A stretch of 64,000 nt of DNA from Laburnicola sp. R22_1. Its lineage: Eukaryota; Ascomycota; Dothideomycetes; Pleosporales; Didymosphaeriaceae. Each line of letters begins with the position of its first letter. Within the stretch, counting starts at the first letter, position 1. The notes beneath the pieces were generated by a model. That model had not been told where the DNA came from. It made no database searches and was given only the letters and a program-made list of their open reading frames with translations. The stretch lies in contig JACONQ010000003.1 in assembly GCA_014281115.1 (NCBI GenBank), forward strand, positions 2,790,001 through 2,854,000, read 5' to 3'. Of this stretch, positions 50,320-61,254 are shown piece by piece. The translations under genes were made by a program, and so were the position numbers.

Positions 50320-51360
50320 TAACCCCCTTTTTAAGACCTAAAAATAGAAAGGAAAGTATATAAAAATAGTGTGTTTTAGTAGATTTTTAATATAACTAAC
50401 ACTATTTTAGGGCTAAAAAGGGCTAGAATAGGGGCAACAGGTCCCTATGGTTCTAGTAGTAGCCTTAGTTTTTAATTTAGGTGCTATTTACTACAAATAT
50501 TAAAAAAAGTAGTTAGGAGTAAATTAGTACTAAGTTAGAAACTATATTTAAGCGTTTAGTGTTTTACTAATAGAGCGCATCTTTAGCTCTAACACTATAT
50601 AAAAATATAGTTAGCTAAAAATTTTCTAGCTATTTTTCTACGCACTAGCGTAATTATATTATATAATATTCCCTAGTACTATAGAAAAGTATTAAAAAAT
50701 GTATTAACCTAACTATATAGTTTTTAATTAGGGCAAGGTAGCTTCTAAAGCTATAGGAGTAGCTAGTAGTAGTAAGGATATCTAGGGGTAAAGGTGCTAA
50801 AGGTTATAGGTGCCTTATGCGTGTGTAATAGATAGAAAGCTACTAAATTAGTAATAAGCTAGCTAGCTAAGAAGCTAAATAGCTAGGGGTAAAGGTACTA
50901 AAAGTAATAGATGCCTACGCATAGTAGACTAGCTAAAGAGCTACTTAACTAGTAATAAACTAGGCTACCTACTTATATATCTTAAAGTGCCCCTAGGGGC
51001 AAAATAAGTTAGGTAACTAGTAGATTAAATTAAGGACTAATAGTTAGGGGGCAGCTCCTAATTATTAGCGTTCTAGAAAACTTTATTAGGCAGTTTACTA
51101 TCTAATTTATTGCCTAAGTATTCTTTCTATAGAAAGTTAGACTTAGGGTTAATTAGGTTAGTAAATTTAGAGTTATTATTAGAAAGGTTGTTATAATAGG
51201 CAGGCTCTTTATCTTCTAATCTACTACTATAGTAGATAGTGTTATAATTTTCTAGACTATTACTATAGTAAGTAATGCTAAGTTCTTCTTTTATATTAGC
51301 AATTTAGTAGGGTAAAAAGGTATTAACCTAGATTATTCTAGCTAAGGTAGTTTTAATTAA

Positions 51361-51385
51361 ATAGTTAATTCTACTAGTAAGAGCT
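51361..51385 (-). other. Empty target site equivalent of the nested insertion
   Basis: The minus strand reads ...GATAGCTCTTACTAG, then TAGAATTAACTATTTAATT. In the outer element the matching words GACAGCTCTTAC and AGGAATTAACTATTTAATT are separated by the nested chromovirus plus a CTTAC duplication. This copy therefore shows the site before insertion and confirms the borders called at 13363 and 21455. Confidence 0.85.
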
Positions 51386-52499
51386 ATCTAATTTATGGAT
51401 TAGCTTCTCTAGTAGATTTATAGTCTTTAGGTCTAGGGTTAGAGGTAAGACCTAGATTTTGCTATATAATTTCTAAGAATTAATTTTACTAGTAGCTTTC
51501 TTTAGTAGTAAGAATAAGATAATTAAAAGGCAATTTATTATTTAATAGTTCTTTATCTAAAAACAATAACTATATAGCCTTTACACTACTATTTCTATTA
51601 AAGGCGTTTTTATAGCTTAGTTTCTAGTAAGCCTTTAAGTACGTTCTAAAAACTAAGATAGTAGGGCTAGGAAGCTAGATAGAGATCTCCTTAGAGCTGC
51701 TTTAGTTAGCTTTTAATAAGTAGGTTATTTAGTAAGTATAGTTCTACTTATTAAGTAGACTATTCTATTAGGTAGTGTTATCCTAGTAGAAGGGGTTAGG
51801 TAAAGAAAAAGTCTATAATAGGACAAGATTACTAGTAAAGGTTAGATTCTTATTATCTTTCTAATAAAGACGGCAGTTCTAAGCGTTAACTAGATAATTA
51901 GATTACTTAAAAATCTTCCTACTAATAATAAAATTATAGTCCTCTATTTTATAGAAAATAAACTATATAGTAATACTATGTTTATTAATATTAAGCTAGG
52001 CTATAAAATAGGTGTCTACTTTTACGCTTCTCTTTCCTATGAAGTTCTTAAGAGGAATTAGTATCTTTATGTAGGGAAGTTTAGCTTTAAGCTATTTTTA
52101 TATTATCTTTATATACCTTAAAGTATTAAAGTTATAAGCGCTAGCACTAGTATTTATTAAGACTTATAACCTAAGAGCTAACCCTTAGAATATAATTTGT
52201 ACTAGTATAACTAAATAGAGGCCTCTAAATAGTTTAGAAACTCTTACTATCTTACTATCTATAGGCAGCAATTTTAGTTTAGCATTTACATTTTATAGTT
52301 AAAATTATAGTTTATCTAGATTAATTAGTTTAGTAGCTTCTATATAATCTACTAGGTTAAGGTAGTCTAGTAGCTTATATTTAAAGCCTTATTATTTAAT
52401 AAATTATTTGCCTCTAAATTAGAGTAGTAAGCAATACTAAGTTTATTTAAATTAAGATTATTATCTGCTGTTATATTTGCTTATATAGCTGCCTTAGAA

Positions 52500-54650
52500 T
52501 AGTAATATAAGTATCTGCCTTCTAGATTTTTACTATAGCTAAAGTAGGCGTTATTCTTTATGCACTATACCTTGGTCTAATTATAAAGAGTTAAAAAGGA
52601 AAAAGTAAGTCTAGAATAAAGTATTTATTTTTTAGTTGCTATATATAAAGGCTTTAATCTAAAGGGTAATACTTTAAAAAAAGTCTTTTTATACGCCTAG
52701 AAGGAGTTTATTATATTATTATCTTAAAGAGTGTAGCTAGCTATAGTTATCTAGCGTTTAATTACTAGGTAGTTAATATTAGAATCATCTATCTCTTTCT
52801 AAAGTATTAACTTAAGACTTCTAGTTAACTTAAATTATAATTTGTCCTTCTGAGTCTTTACGTCTAGTCTACCCTTTCTAGCTAGACTCTTAAAAGCCTA
52901 TAGAAATATCTAGGCATCTATTTTATTAGAGAGAAAGAGCTTATAAAACTTTGTATATACTTATTAGGGAGTAAAGAAATTATTATAAGTCTCTTTTAAA
53001 AATTTAAAAAGTAATTTAAGTCCGCAATCTTTATTAAGGGCCTAATTTATTTAACACTAATTTTGCGCAGCCTTTTAAGACACGTCTCTAAGGCAGCTAA
53101 GTATAGCTTCTATAAGGTTACCTTAATTTTTTATATAGTTATTACCTTAGTAATAGTCTATATTTATCTAAAGCTTAGTATATATATCCTCTAGCTAGTC
53201 TATAATTTTAGGGCTAGGTTAACCTTTTTTATAGTACTTATTAATATTAGGTAGCTTTACAAAGCGTCCTGGCTTAGATATACTAAAAATAGTAAAAGTA
53301 TATTTACTTTAGGGTATATCTATTTACTTATTATTAGTAAGCTTAGTTTATATATATCTAGAGGTTAAAAAGTAGTAAAAGTTATTATCTAAATATAAAG
53401 TAGGTACTATAAGCTAGGGTAGATATTAGGGCACTTATTAGGACGTATATTACGGCGCTTACTAAGGCGTATATTAGGGCGCAACTAAGTAGAATAAGCT
53501 TTACTTAGCTATATAAAAGTAGCGTAAACTAAGTAGTATATTAGGTATTTCTAGGCTAGGGACTTTTAATAGGACTTAAATGCGGTTTTATAAATAATAA
53601 TTATTGTTAATAAAAGGAAGAGCTTTATTAGGGCTAAATAAGCCTAGTCTAATAGCTGCTTAATTAGTAATATTAGGCTAGGATTAAGAATTTTCTAATA
53701 CTATATATACTATATTATAAGTTGTTTATATCTTAAGTATAGTAAAAGCTTATTTAAATATATTAGCACGCTTATATAAAGCTTAAATAATACCCTCTTA
53801 TTAAGAGTTGTCTTTAGACCTTATAATAGCCCTAGCTACTAATTTTAGTAATTTCTTTAAAAGCAGGTCTTAAGAAAAGCGATATTAGGCCTAAAACTAA
53901 TAGGTAGTAAGTAATTATTTAATTTCTAGACTATCCTTAAGTAATAAGTCTAGTTTAAATTACCTAGTAAATAGGTTAAATATCTTAGTAGTTATAAAAT
54001 TTAGCTTTGCCTTAATGCGCAAGCCACTTATAGTCTACTAATAAAAATTTATTACTTAGCTTATCTGCCTTAAGTATAGCAATATATTTATTATACTAGC
54101 TATTATAAAAAATTCTATTAAGGTAGACCTTTTTTAGTAGCTTAATAATGCTCCTCTTTTTTATAAAACTAGGGGCAAGGCAACTAATAATTTTAGAAGC
54201 AGCTCTTAGCTACTTTTTGTACTTAATAAATAATAAAATACTAGTAAAGTTAAGTAAGGGAATTTTATTATAAATATTATATAAGCTATTATTAGTAGGG
54301 TGCGTATAAATGTCCCTTACTATATTATTTATTATAGAATTATTTAGAGGTTAAGAGGACTTAAAGAATATTCTAAAAGAAGTCTTGTAAATTAAAAAGT
54401 AGTAGTTTACTATAGTGTAGGAAATAATAAAGTTAAGTAAAGTAGGGGTAGAAAAAGAGTATAGTAAATAGACCTAAGGTAGTAGATCTTATATAGCGTA
54501 TAAGCTAGCGCATAATTTAAGCTAAGAAAAAATTAGGTAAAAATAATATATAAAATAAAATATATAAAACTTTAACCTCTATATTACCTCTATAGTCTAA
54601 CTCTAATTCCCCTAGCTTTATATCTTATACCCTTATTATAATAGCGCTAG
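52500..54650 (-). pseudogene. gag of second Gypsy copy
   Basis: Colinear with 10500-12300 of the outer element. One long matching run is the reverse complement of 52740-52960, containing AAGCTCTTTCTCTCTAATA and the words around GTAGACTAGA. Another match is the knuckle region near 52500-52590. Nearly every former Gln/Trp/Arg codon is a stop. Confidence 0.8.
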
Positions 54651-54789
54651 AAGATAGTTATTAGGTAAGTTAGCTCTATAAGATGTGGCGTAGTAGTTAC
54701 TATTTATTAATTATTAATTATTATTTATTTTTAAAATATTAGGACTTTTAGGGTAGTCTCTTTAAATAGATTTTAGTGTAGTGTAATAA

Positions 54790-55140
54790 CTGCCTAGTAT
54801 ACCTAGTAACTAATAAACTAATATACCTTTACTAACTTATAGTAGGTAGAGAAGTGTAGAAGTAGTCTCTTTTAATAGATTTTAGCATAGAACTATTACC
54901 TAGCATAACTAGTAACTATTAAACTAATATACCTTTACTAACTTATATAGTAAGTAGAGAAGTATAAAAGTAGCTTCTCTTAATAGACCTTAGCGTAGAA
55001 CTATTACCTAGCATAACTAGTAACTAATAAATTAATACATCCTTATCTACTTATAGTAGGTAGAGAAGTTATAATAGTAGTCTTATAGATCTTAGCGTAG
55101 TATAATAACTGTCTAGTATAACTAGTAACTAATAAACTAA
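54790..55140 (-). repeat. Leader tandem repeats of second Gypsy copy, about 107 bp x4
   Basis: Anchor words CCTAGTATACCTAGTAACTA, CCTAGCATAACTAGTAACTA (twice) and TCTAGTATAACTAGTAACTA begin at 54793, 54899, 55007 and 55112. They correspond to the 84-bp leader repeats at 9751-10024, but with a longer unit and one more copy. Confidence 0.85.
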
Positions 55141-55321
55141 AACTTTTACTAATTTAACCGCCTATAAGTAGTATCTTAAGGGAGGAGTAAAAATTATATT
55201 ACTATTTATAGCTAAATAAAAAGGTTAATTTTAGTATAATATAAGGGCGGTACACAGTCTTATAGAGTAAACCTCTAAGAAATAGCTAGTATAGTTAAAA
55301 GGAATAACTAAATTAAGACTA

Positions 55322-57172
55322 ACGTGTTTATAAGCGTGCCGTCAGTACAAGCGAGCCGTCAACCCCACCAACTTTCCGTAACGCGCGATAAGCAAACTAC
55401 AATGCCTCAACTAACTACAACTCAATTGCCCTATAACGAAGGAGATATCTTCCTTGCTATCTCAGCTATTAATAAAAATCAGATTCAGAGCGAAAATCGC
55501 GCTGCCTTAACGTTTAACGTCCCTCGATCAACGCTGCGCGACCGACGCGCCGGAATTGCTGCGCGACGCAATTACTAGCCCAAATTAAAGAAGCTTACCA
55601 AGCTAGAAGAGGAGGTGATTGTTGAGCAAATACTTAACCTAGATTCGCGAGGCTTTGCGCCCACTCTAGGTGCTGTACGAGATATGGCGAATAAGCTGCT
55701 CACTGAGCGCAGCGCAGGCCACGTTGGCTAGTAGTGGCCTAGGAACTTTGTTAAGCGAACAGACAGCCTCACAACGCGATTTAATTGACCCTACAATCGA
55801 CAGCGAGCCCTCTGCGAGGACCCGACAGTTATACAGGCCTGGTTTGAGCTAGTAGCACGTACAAAGGCCACCTACGGTATCTGCGACAAGGATACCTTCA
55901 ACTTCGACGAGACTGGCTTTCTAATGGGTAAAATATCCTCCTAGCTAGTCGTTACTGGCTTAGAGAGGCGTGGCTGGCCAAAAGCGATCCAGCCAGGCAA
56001 TCGTGAGTGGGTGACGGCGATCCACGGAATCAACGCTGCTGGGTGGGCAATCCCACCCTTTATCATCTTCGCTGGCCAGTACCACCTCTCTGCCTGGTAC
56101 GAGGGCGACGATATACCAGGTGACTGGGCTATTGGTCTTAGCGACAATGGCTGGACTACGAACGAGCTTAGTGTTGCCTGGCTACGGCATTTTATTAAGC
56201 ATATAGTAGAGCGTAGAGTGGGCGCGCGTTAGCTACTAATACTTAACGGCTATAAGAGTTATAACTCGCTCAAATTCTAGGAGATCTGTAAGAAGAACAA
56301 GATCTACACTCTCTATATGCCGCCACATTCGTCACACCTTCTGCAGCCGCTTAACGTTGGCTGTTTCTCGCTGTTGAAGCGGGCGTACGGGCGCCAGGTC
56401 GAGGGCCTAATACGCGACCACATCAACCATATCACTAAGCTTGAGTTCCTACCAGCCTTCCGCGCCGCCTATGACCAGTTAATTACAAAGGAGAATATCT
56501 GCGCAAGCTTTTAAGGCGCTAGACTAGTCCCACACAATCTAGAGGCGGTGATATTAAAGCTTGATGTAAAGCTTCGTACGCCGTCGCCAGCAGCCCTACT
56601 AGAGACCCTATAGGAGTCTGCAACACTAAGCAACGCGCGCGAGCTAGGCGCTTAGTCAACTCTAGTTTGTAAGCGGATCTAAAGGCATTAAGGATCCTCT
56701 CCTATATTAGTTATCTAGTCGCTTAATTAGCTTACAAGAGGGGCTAAGAGAATGGCGCATTTAATAGTAATTATGCGCGATAAGATAGCTAGTCTATAAA
56801 GGGCAAATAAGGCAGCTACAACACATAAATAGCGCAAAAAGAAGTAGATTTAGAAGCAAGGCACTCTATTAAAGGCAGAGGGAGAGGATATTATTGCTTA
56901 GAAGGCTGCTGAGCAGCAACTAGAGGGAGAAACGCGGTATAGCCAGGCGCGGTCAGGTGCGAGCCGGCAGGCTTCAGCGCGCTGCACGCGCTGCAGGGAG
57001 CCTGGGCACAACTCACGTACGTGCAAGAAGGCTTCTATAGATACTACTTAATTTAGGAAAGCTATTATATTAATAGAATTTTGATGTGTTGTTAAACTAC
57101 GTGGCTTTTTAAGTGTAGAAAGTTGGTAGGGTTAACGGCTCGCTTGTACTGACGGCACCCTTGTAAACACGT
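55322..57172 (+). mobile_element. Fot1/pogo-type DNA transposon
   Basis: 1,851 bp with about 55-bp terminal inverted repeats starting ACGTGTTTA, four or so mismatches between arms, flanked by TA (55320-55321 and 57173-57174), as in Tc1/mariner-pogo elements. It lies inside the Gypsy LTR and splits it cleanly: removing it and one TA restores GACTATACTAA. It is much more GC-rich than its surroundings, so it arrived late. Confidence 0.95.
55402..57060 (+). pseudogene. Fot1-type transposase with lost catalytic Asp
   Basis: From ATG 55402 (MPQLTTTQLPYNEGD) the frame runs through a helix-turn-helix part, then F-N-F-D-E-T-G-F (first Asp kept, near 55905) and W-V-T-A-I-H-G-I-N-A-A-G. L-I-L-N-G-Y follows (near 56237; L-x-L-D-G-H in the family), then M-P-P-H-S-S-H-L-L-Q-P-L-N-V-G (near 56317; L-D-V-G in the family). 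It ends with a zinc knuckle C-T-R-C-R-E-P-G-H-N-S-R-T-C (near 56985). The second and third catalytic Asp are both Asn, and at least eight TAG/TAA stops interrupt it. The terminal repeats remain good, so it could still be moved in trans. Confidence 0.9.
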
Positions 57173-57375
57173 TATACTAAAATAGGGGATAAGAAAAGGA
57201 CCTAGAGGGCCCTTACTTATATAGTAGGTAGTATAGGGCATAGGCCTACGCTAACTACGCACTAATGCTAACTAAAAAAGGCGCCTTTTATAAGGTAAAA
57301 GGCGCTATTAGAGTGTGAAAGGAAAAGTAATAGGAAATAACTAGTAGGGAGGCAGGCACAAACTGTTATAAAGCT

Positions 57376-57900
57376 TACTAGTAGAATCTCTTTATTACTA
57401 CTATATAACTATAAGCTTTAGGTGCGGTATAGTGTATTTAGTATATTAATGCTTTACTAGAGCTAATCTAGAATAAACACTATAATAATGCGCGATAGGG
57501 AGGCATAGAGTAGACAATTTATATTTCCTAGAGTAAAGTAAATAATAATCTAACTATTGTTGCATTTGTTACTATTCTAAATTTAACCTGCCCTTTTCCT
57601 ATAAGATGTATATTAGTCTTATGGTACCAAAGCGTATTTGGCTTAAACTGTTATAGTATTACGTTCTAACCATCCCCCTGGCTCTAGCTAGGGAAGAATA
57701 AAATAAGACGTGCTAAACATAGATTAGACTAGAGGTAAAAGTGCTGTTAAGTTTGTCTTATACTAGGGAAGGAGGCAAACGCACTAGTAAGTAGGGAAAG
57801 CGTAAGGGGTAGGTTGATATTAATAAGCTGTTGACAAACAATTCCTTGTGTATTGGGAATAATGCAGACACGCGACACAAATGTTACGCTGATAGATATG
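57376..57900. other. AT-rich edge of block 2, nothing identified
   Basis: Mixed AT-rich sequence with CTAG/TATA words that passes into normal composition at about 57,830. No gene or element recognised. It includes the likely 3' flank of the deacetylase gene. Confidence 0.4.
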
Positions 57901-57919
57901 GACTTATTGTTTAGAATGT

Positions 57920-59037
57920 TTAGAACACCGGCTTGTATGCCTCGGCTGAGGCCTGCTTCTTTAGGATCTCTCCTGGTGCTGCCGGCATCTTCGCGCCTTC
58001 TTGAACCTTTTTTCGCGCTTTGAAATCATCGCACATCTGCTCCATCGTAACCCATTCGACGCCTTCATGCTTCTTGATGTGCTCGATGATCCTGCAGAAC
58101 TTAGCAAATATCAAATACCAGTGATTAACACTCACCTCTCATGCATAAGAAGAACATGCGGCCGCCCTGACACATCAGGATGAATAGTCATCGGAAAGAC
58201 AAACTCATCATACTCCCTGTAGAAATAATCAAAATGGTCCATCCATATAGCTTCGATGTCCCGCGGGTTCACCTATCCGTGGCTGTTAGGCGCCTTCTTC
58301 ATGAACATCATAGGTGGCAAATCGTCAATGTACCAGCTCCCTGGGGTCTCAACATGCCCAGTATCTGCGCCTCTCACGAGCGGCTTCATCCATTCCTCGG
58401 TCTTCTTCGGGTAGTCGACCTTCGTCCACGTATCGCCTGTACGTAGACAGTAGCACTTATGATCCTCGTGCGACATGCTATGGTCGTACTCGATGCCGTA
58501 GCTGAGCAGCAGATCGCAGCCTTCTTTGGAAGTTTCCCACCAGGGTGTGACACTGCCCCGCGGCGGCTTCCCGTAAAATTTGGTAAGCTGTTTGTATGTC
58601 TTGTCGAGCACGTCGTGCTGTTGCTCGAAAGTCATGTCCGTTGGGTTCTCGTGGGAGTAGCCGTGCAGTCCTATCTCGTGACCTGCATCGCGTACGGCAG
58701 CGCATTTTTCAGGGAACGTGTCAAGCGAGTGGCCTTTTTATCTACCTTTGTTAGTGTCTTTCTTATCGAGGCGTAACGAAAAAATGAAATGACTACTCGC
58801 CAGGAATAAACCATGTGGCCTTGATCTTATACTTGTCAAAGAGCTTGAGAAGGCGTCGCGTGCCTTCAGTTCCTGCCCAGAGACCTGTCTATTATCAGTC
58901 ACGGTTGCGATGGGTTATACACATAACGCACCTCTGCTGATGTCGCTCGTGGAATCCTCGCCTCCATATGATCCTAACCAGCCAGCGACAGCATCGATAT
59001 CGACGCCATAGGACACGAGGACGCGTTTCTTGCTCAT
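57920..59037 (-). pseudogene. NodB-type polysaccharide deacetylase, single in-frame TAG
   Basis: Four exons (59037-58932, 58884-58801, 58733-58136, 58091-57920) splice in phase to 319 residues, the usual size for this family. Marks are D-I-D-A-V near residue 13, H-G-Y-S-H-E (metal-binding His at about 87 and 91), R-G-x-x-x-P-W-W and [10 protein letters not shown]. It resembles the allantoinase-like/PuuE and chitin-deacetylase-like group that hydrolyses N-acyl or amide bonds. Codon 217 is TAG (58273-58275) after N-S-H-G, and the family sequence continues (V-N-P-R-D-I-E). A Trp TGG>TAG change is one RIP step. Intron 2 is of GC-AG type. It lies 550 bp from the Gypsy copy. Confidence 0.85.
58734..58800 (-). 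other. GC-AG intron in the deacetylase gene
   Basis: The only splice that restores the family motif P-G-H-S-L-D-T-F-P joins CCTG to GCCACTCG. The donor is GCGAGT and the acceptor AAAAAG. GC-AG introns are a known minority class in fungi. A GT donor four bases on would break the motif. Confidence 0.7.
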
Positions 59038-59039
59038 AA

Positions 59040-59441
59040 CTTTTCAGGCGAGGTGCAATTACAACCAATATGGAGCCTGGATCTACGAAAACTGTCCAGT
59101 GTCGCGTCAAGATGCAGATAGATAGGGTTTGGGGGCGGTAAACAGAGCAGCTGCTGCCAGCAAAGCTACCCCTCTTTAAGCTCCGAGATACACATGGTAC
59201 AGTGACGAAGCTGCCCCGAAGCGGGGTATCTTGTATAGAACGGCGGCGTAAGTGACGCCTATCGTACATTAGATACCGTTATCGACGAGAACGGCTATGC
59301 AGGGTGGGGAGACAAATTGGGAATCGTGGGGGTGACTAAGATAGGCAGACGTCGGGAATTCGTTCGATCACCAACCTTGGTTTTACGCCTTACTTAGATC
59401 GAGTGGTATAACAGAACGCAGATTGGATCCCGCGTGCACAT
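59040..59441. promoter_or_regulatory. Intergenic stretch between amidase end and deacetylase start
   Basis: About 400 bp of normal-GC sequence upstream of the deacetylase ATG at 59037 and downstream of the amidase stop. It should carry the deacetylase promoter. I see no clear binding motif or TATA box, and the short frames here are chance. Confidence 0.4.
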
Positions 59442-61250
59442 TCAGCTATTCCCTGGACGTGGAGCACACACGTCATCGTGCGACCCAGTCGTCGTTAACG
59501 CGGCCCCGACACCTTTCAAGATGTCGTCAACTACTTTGGCAGCCCCAACGGCTTTCTCCTTTTCCAACCGCCGTGCAACAATCTGTACACCAATCGGCAT
59601 ATCCATAGCATCCACATCAAACAGCATCCAATTCCACTCATCAAGCAAGTTCCTCAGCTTACACGCTACAACATCTTCTGCAGCCACACCGTCGAGCTCC
59701 TTCGAAGCCTCACCAGCGGGCAGTAGCACTGACGGGTAATCTACAAAGTTGAATACCTTGGTATAGCCCACCCACCTGCACTTCCGGTGAGGAACTGCCG
59801 AGTGGGGCACCACTGGGCACAAGAGGATGTCTATGGGGTTACCTGAGAAGGGAGACTTGATGGAATTCCACAAGTCAAGGAAACGTTTCTGTGATGCTAG
59901 CTTTTGCTTGTTGAGCTGCCAGTACGCATAGACTGAGATGGGGTTTCCCCTTTTGACTAGACTTTCGATGTGAGGGAGGAAGGGCTCGCCTCCGGCTGCG
60001 ACATCTCGTTTGATATCTTCTCCGCCGTTGGCGGTGTAGAATTGGTCCTTTGTAGCTATTAGCAGGCGGAGTAGTACCCGCAGCTGGAGAGACATCGATT
60101 GCCGTACCATAATGTCAATGCATTCCGGATGCAGTGTCCCTGGCTTCCAGCCCACAATTTCATAACCTCCTCGCTCTAGTCTGCTGGCCACTTCTTCTAG
60201 TACACGCGATACTGGCAAATGGGGTTAGACCACGCCATCATCCCTCATGATGGCGACGGTCAGTGGCCCGGATTGAACTTCCGCGAACATGTCATCTCGC
60301 CATTTGAGGGGACAACATTTGGGATCGAACTCCCAAGGCTTGCTTCCAATAACAGCTTTGGTGACAACTATGAGCGAGTCGAGATTCCGGCTCATCGGGC
60401 CTATTACTGAAGGTACATGTACCTGGCCTTCGGTTGATACCGCAACGCCATAGTAGGGCAGTCGCGTGCTCTGCAGCCATGGTCAGTTACTGCGACATGC
60501 TCATTTCCACGTGTTAAAGTTTACTATTTGTGGGTCCCGCAACCAAACACCGACCCAGTGATATCAACGGGTTGACTCACACTCGGCACCGTATACCAAA
60601 AGGTCTGCGATGCTTCTCTTCCTGACTCACACTCGGCTTAATAAGGCCATACAGCCCTAGCATATGCGCGGGAATTCGTATGCTGCCCCCAATATCAATA
60701 CCCCATCCAACAACCAAACCTTATAAGGCCGGTAGCGTCCCCTCACCACCAGAAGAACCACCAGGGGTAAAATCGGGATTCTTCGGATGAACAGTCAGCC
60801 CAAAAAGAGGGTTCTCGGTTTCACACCCCTACCAATGATTAGCCTCGGGACAAATTCAATAAAGCGTCTATGTAGATACCATGATGCTGTTTGGTAGATT
60901 AGTCTTGGCGATTATTACGGCACCCATCCGCCTGAGGAGTGCGACCAGAACACAGTCTTGCTCCGCGGGCTTGAATGCTCGCCCAACATAGCCAAGTGTA
61001 CTATCGAACCCTTTAACGTCGAACTGGTCCTTTAGCGTCATGGGAACGCCATGTGGAGGTCCCACGAGGCGTCCACGCTGTTTGAAGAAATCGTCCAGCT
61101 CATTCGCTTAGTTCAGGGCGTCTTCGAATACAATTTCCGTTAGACTGGAAATATCAGTGAACCGAAGTCAAAGGGGCTACTTATTCCCATGACCACACAC
61201 CAATTTGTCTGTGAACAATAGTAATGGGAACAGATGGGGTAACTGGGTTG
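59442..61250 (-). pseudogene. Amidase-signature hydrolase, broken
   Basis: On the minus strand an N-terminal piece (61130-60868) reads C-L-T-E-I-V-F-E-D-A-L and G-P-P-H-G-V-P-M-T-L-K-D-Q, with the catalytic Lys. A middle piece (about 60830-60600) has T-P-G-G-S-S-G-G-E-G, the Ser-cisSer box, and I-G-G-S-I-R-I-P. Next come R-L-P-Y-Y-G-V-A-V-S-T-E-G-Q (near 60450) and a long open C-terminal half (60218-59442) ending in a typical M-P-I-G-V-Q-I-V. Stops at 60225-60227 and 60721-60723, plus one near 61105, break it, and the usual first about 70 residues are missing. The fungal general amidases (acetamidase type, short aliphatic or aromatic amides) are the nearest group. The active-site residues themselves are unchanged. 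Confidence 0.82.
60573..60637 (-). repeat. Duplicated splice-donor stretch in the amidase pseudogene
   Basis: TGACTCACACTCGGC stands at 60573-60587 and again at 60623-60637. On the minus strand each copy is GCCGAGTGTGAGTCA, an exon end plus GTGAGT donor. The upstream copy is the one that follows the K-P-S codons. The intron to the next coding piece (S-T-R-L-P-Y-Y-G) would be unusually long for this locus. Confidence 0.7.
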
Positions 61251-61254
61251 GAAA

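Larger units (their letters stand above)
50043..57370 (-). mobile_element. Second copy of the outer Gypsy family, pol-deleted
   Basis: A minus-strand copy with AAGCT target duplications (50038-50042 and 57371-57375). Its LTRs are at 50043-50319 and at 55240-57370, the latter split by a DNA transposon. From the 5' side it keeps the leader repeats (55140-54790), gag (about 54650-52500) and the protease region to about 51100, all colinear with 9650-13362 and the first bases after 21460. It then jumps to the 3' part matching about 25000-25546 (51010-50320). RT, RNase H, integrase and most of the chromodomain region are missing. It is heavily RIP-mutated. Confidence 0.88.
55240..57370 (-). repeat. 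5' LTR of second Gypsy copy, split by a DNA transposon
   Basis: The two pieces 55240-55321 and 57175-57370 join to a 278-bp LTR once the transposon and one TA are removed. Confidence 0.9.
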
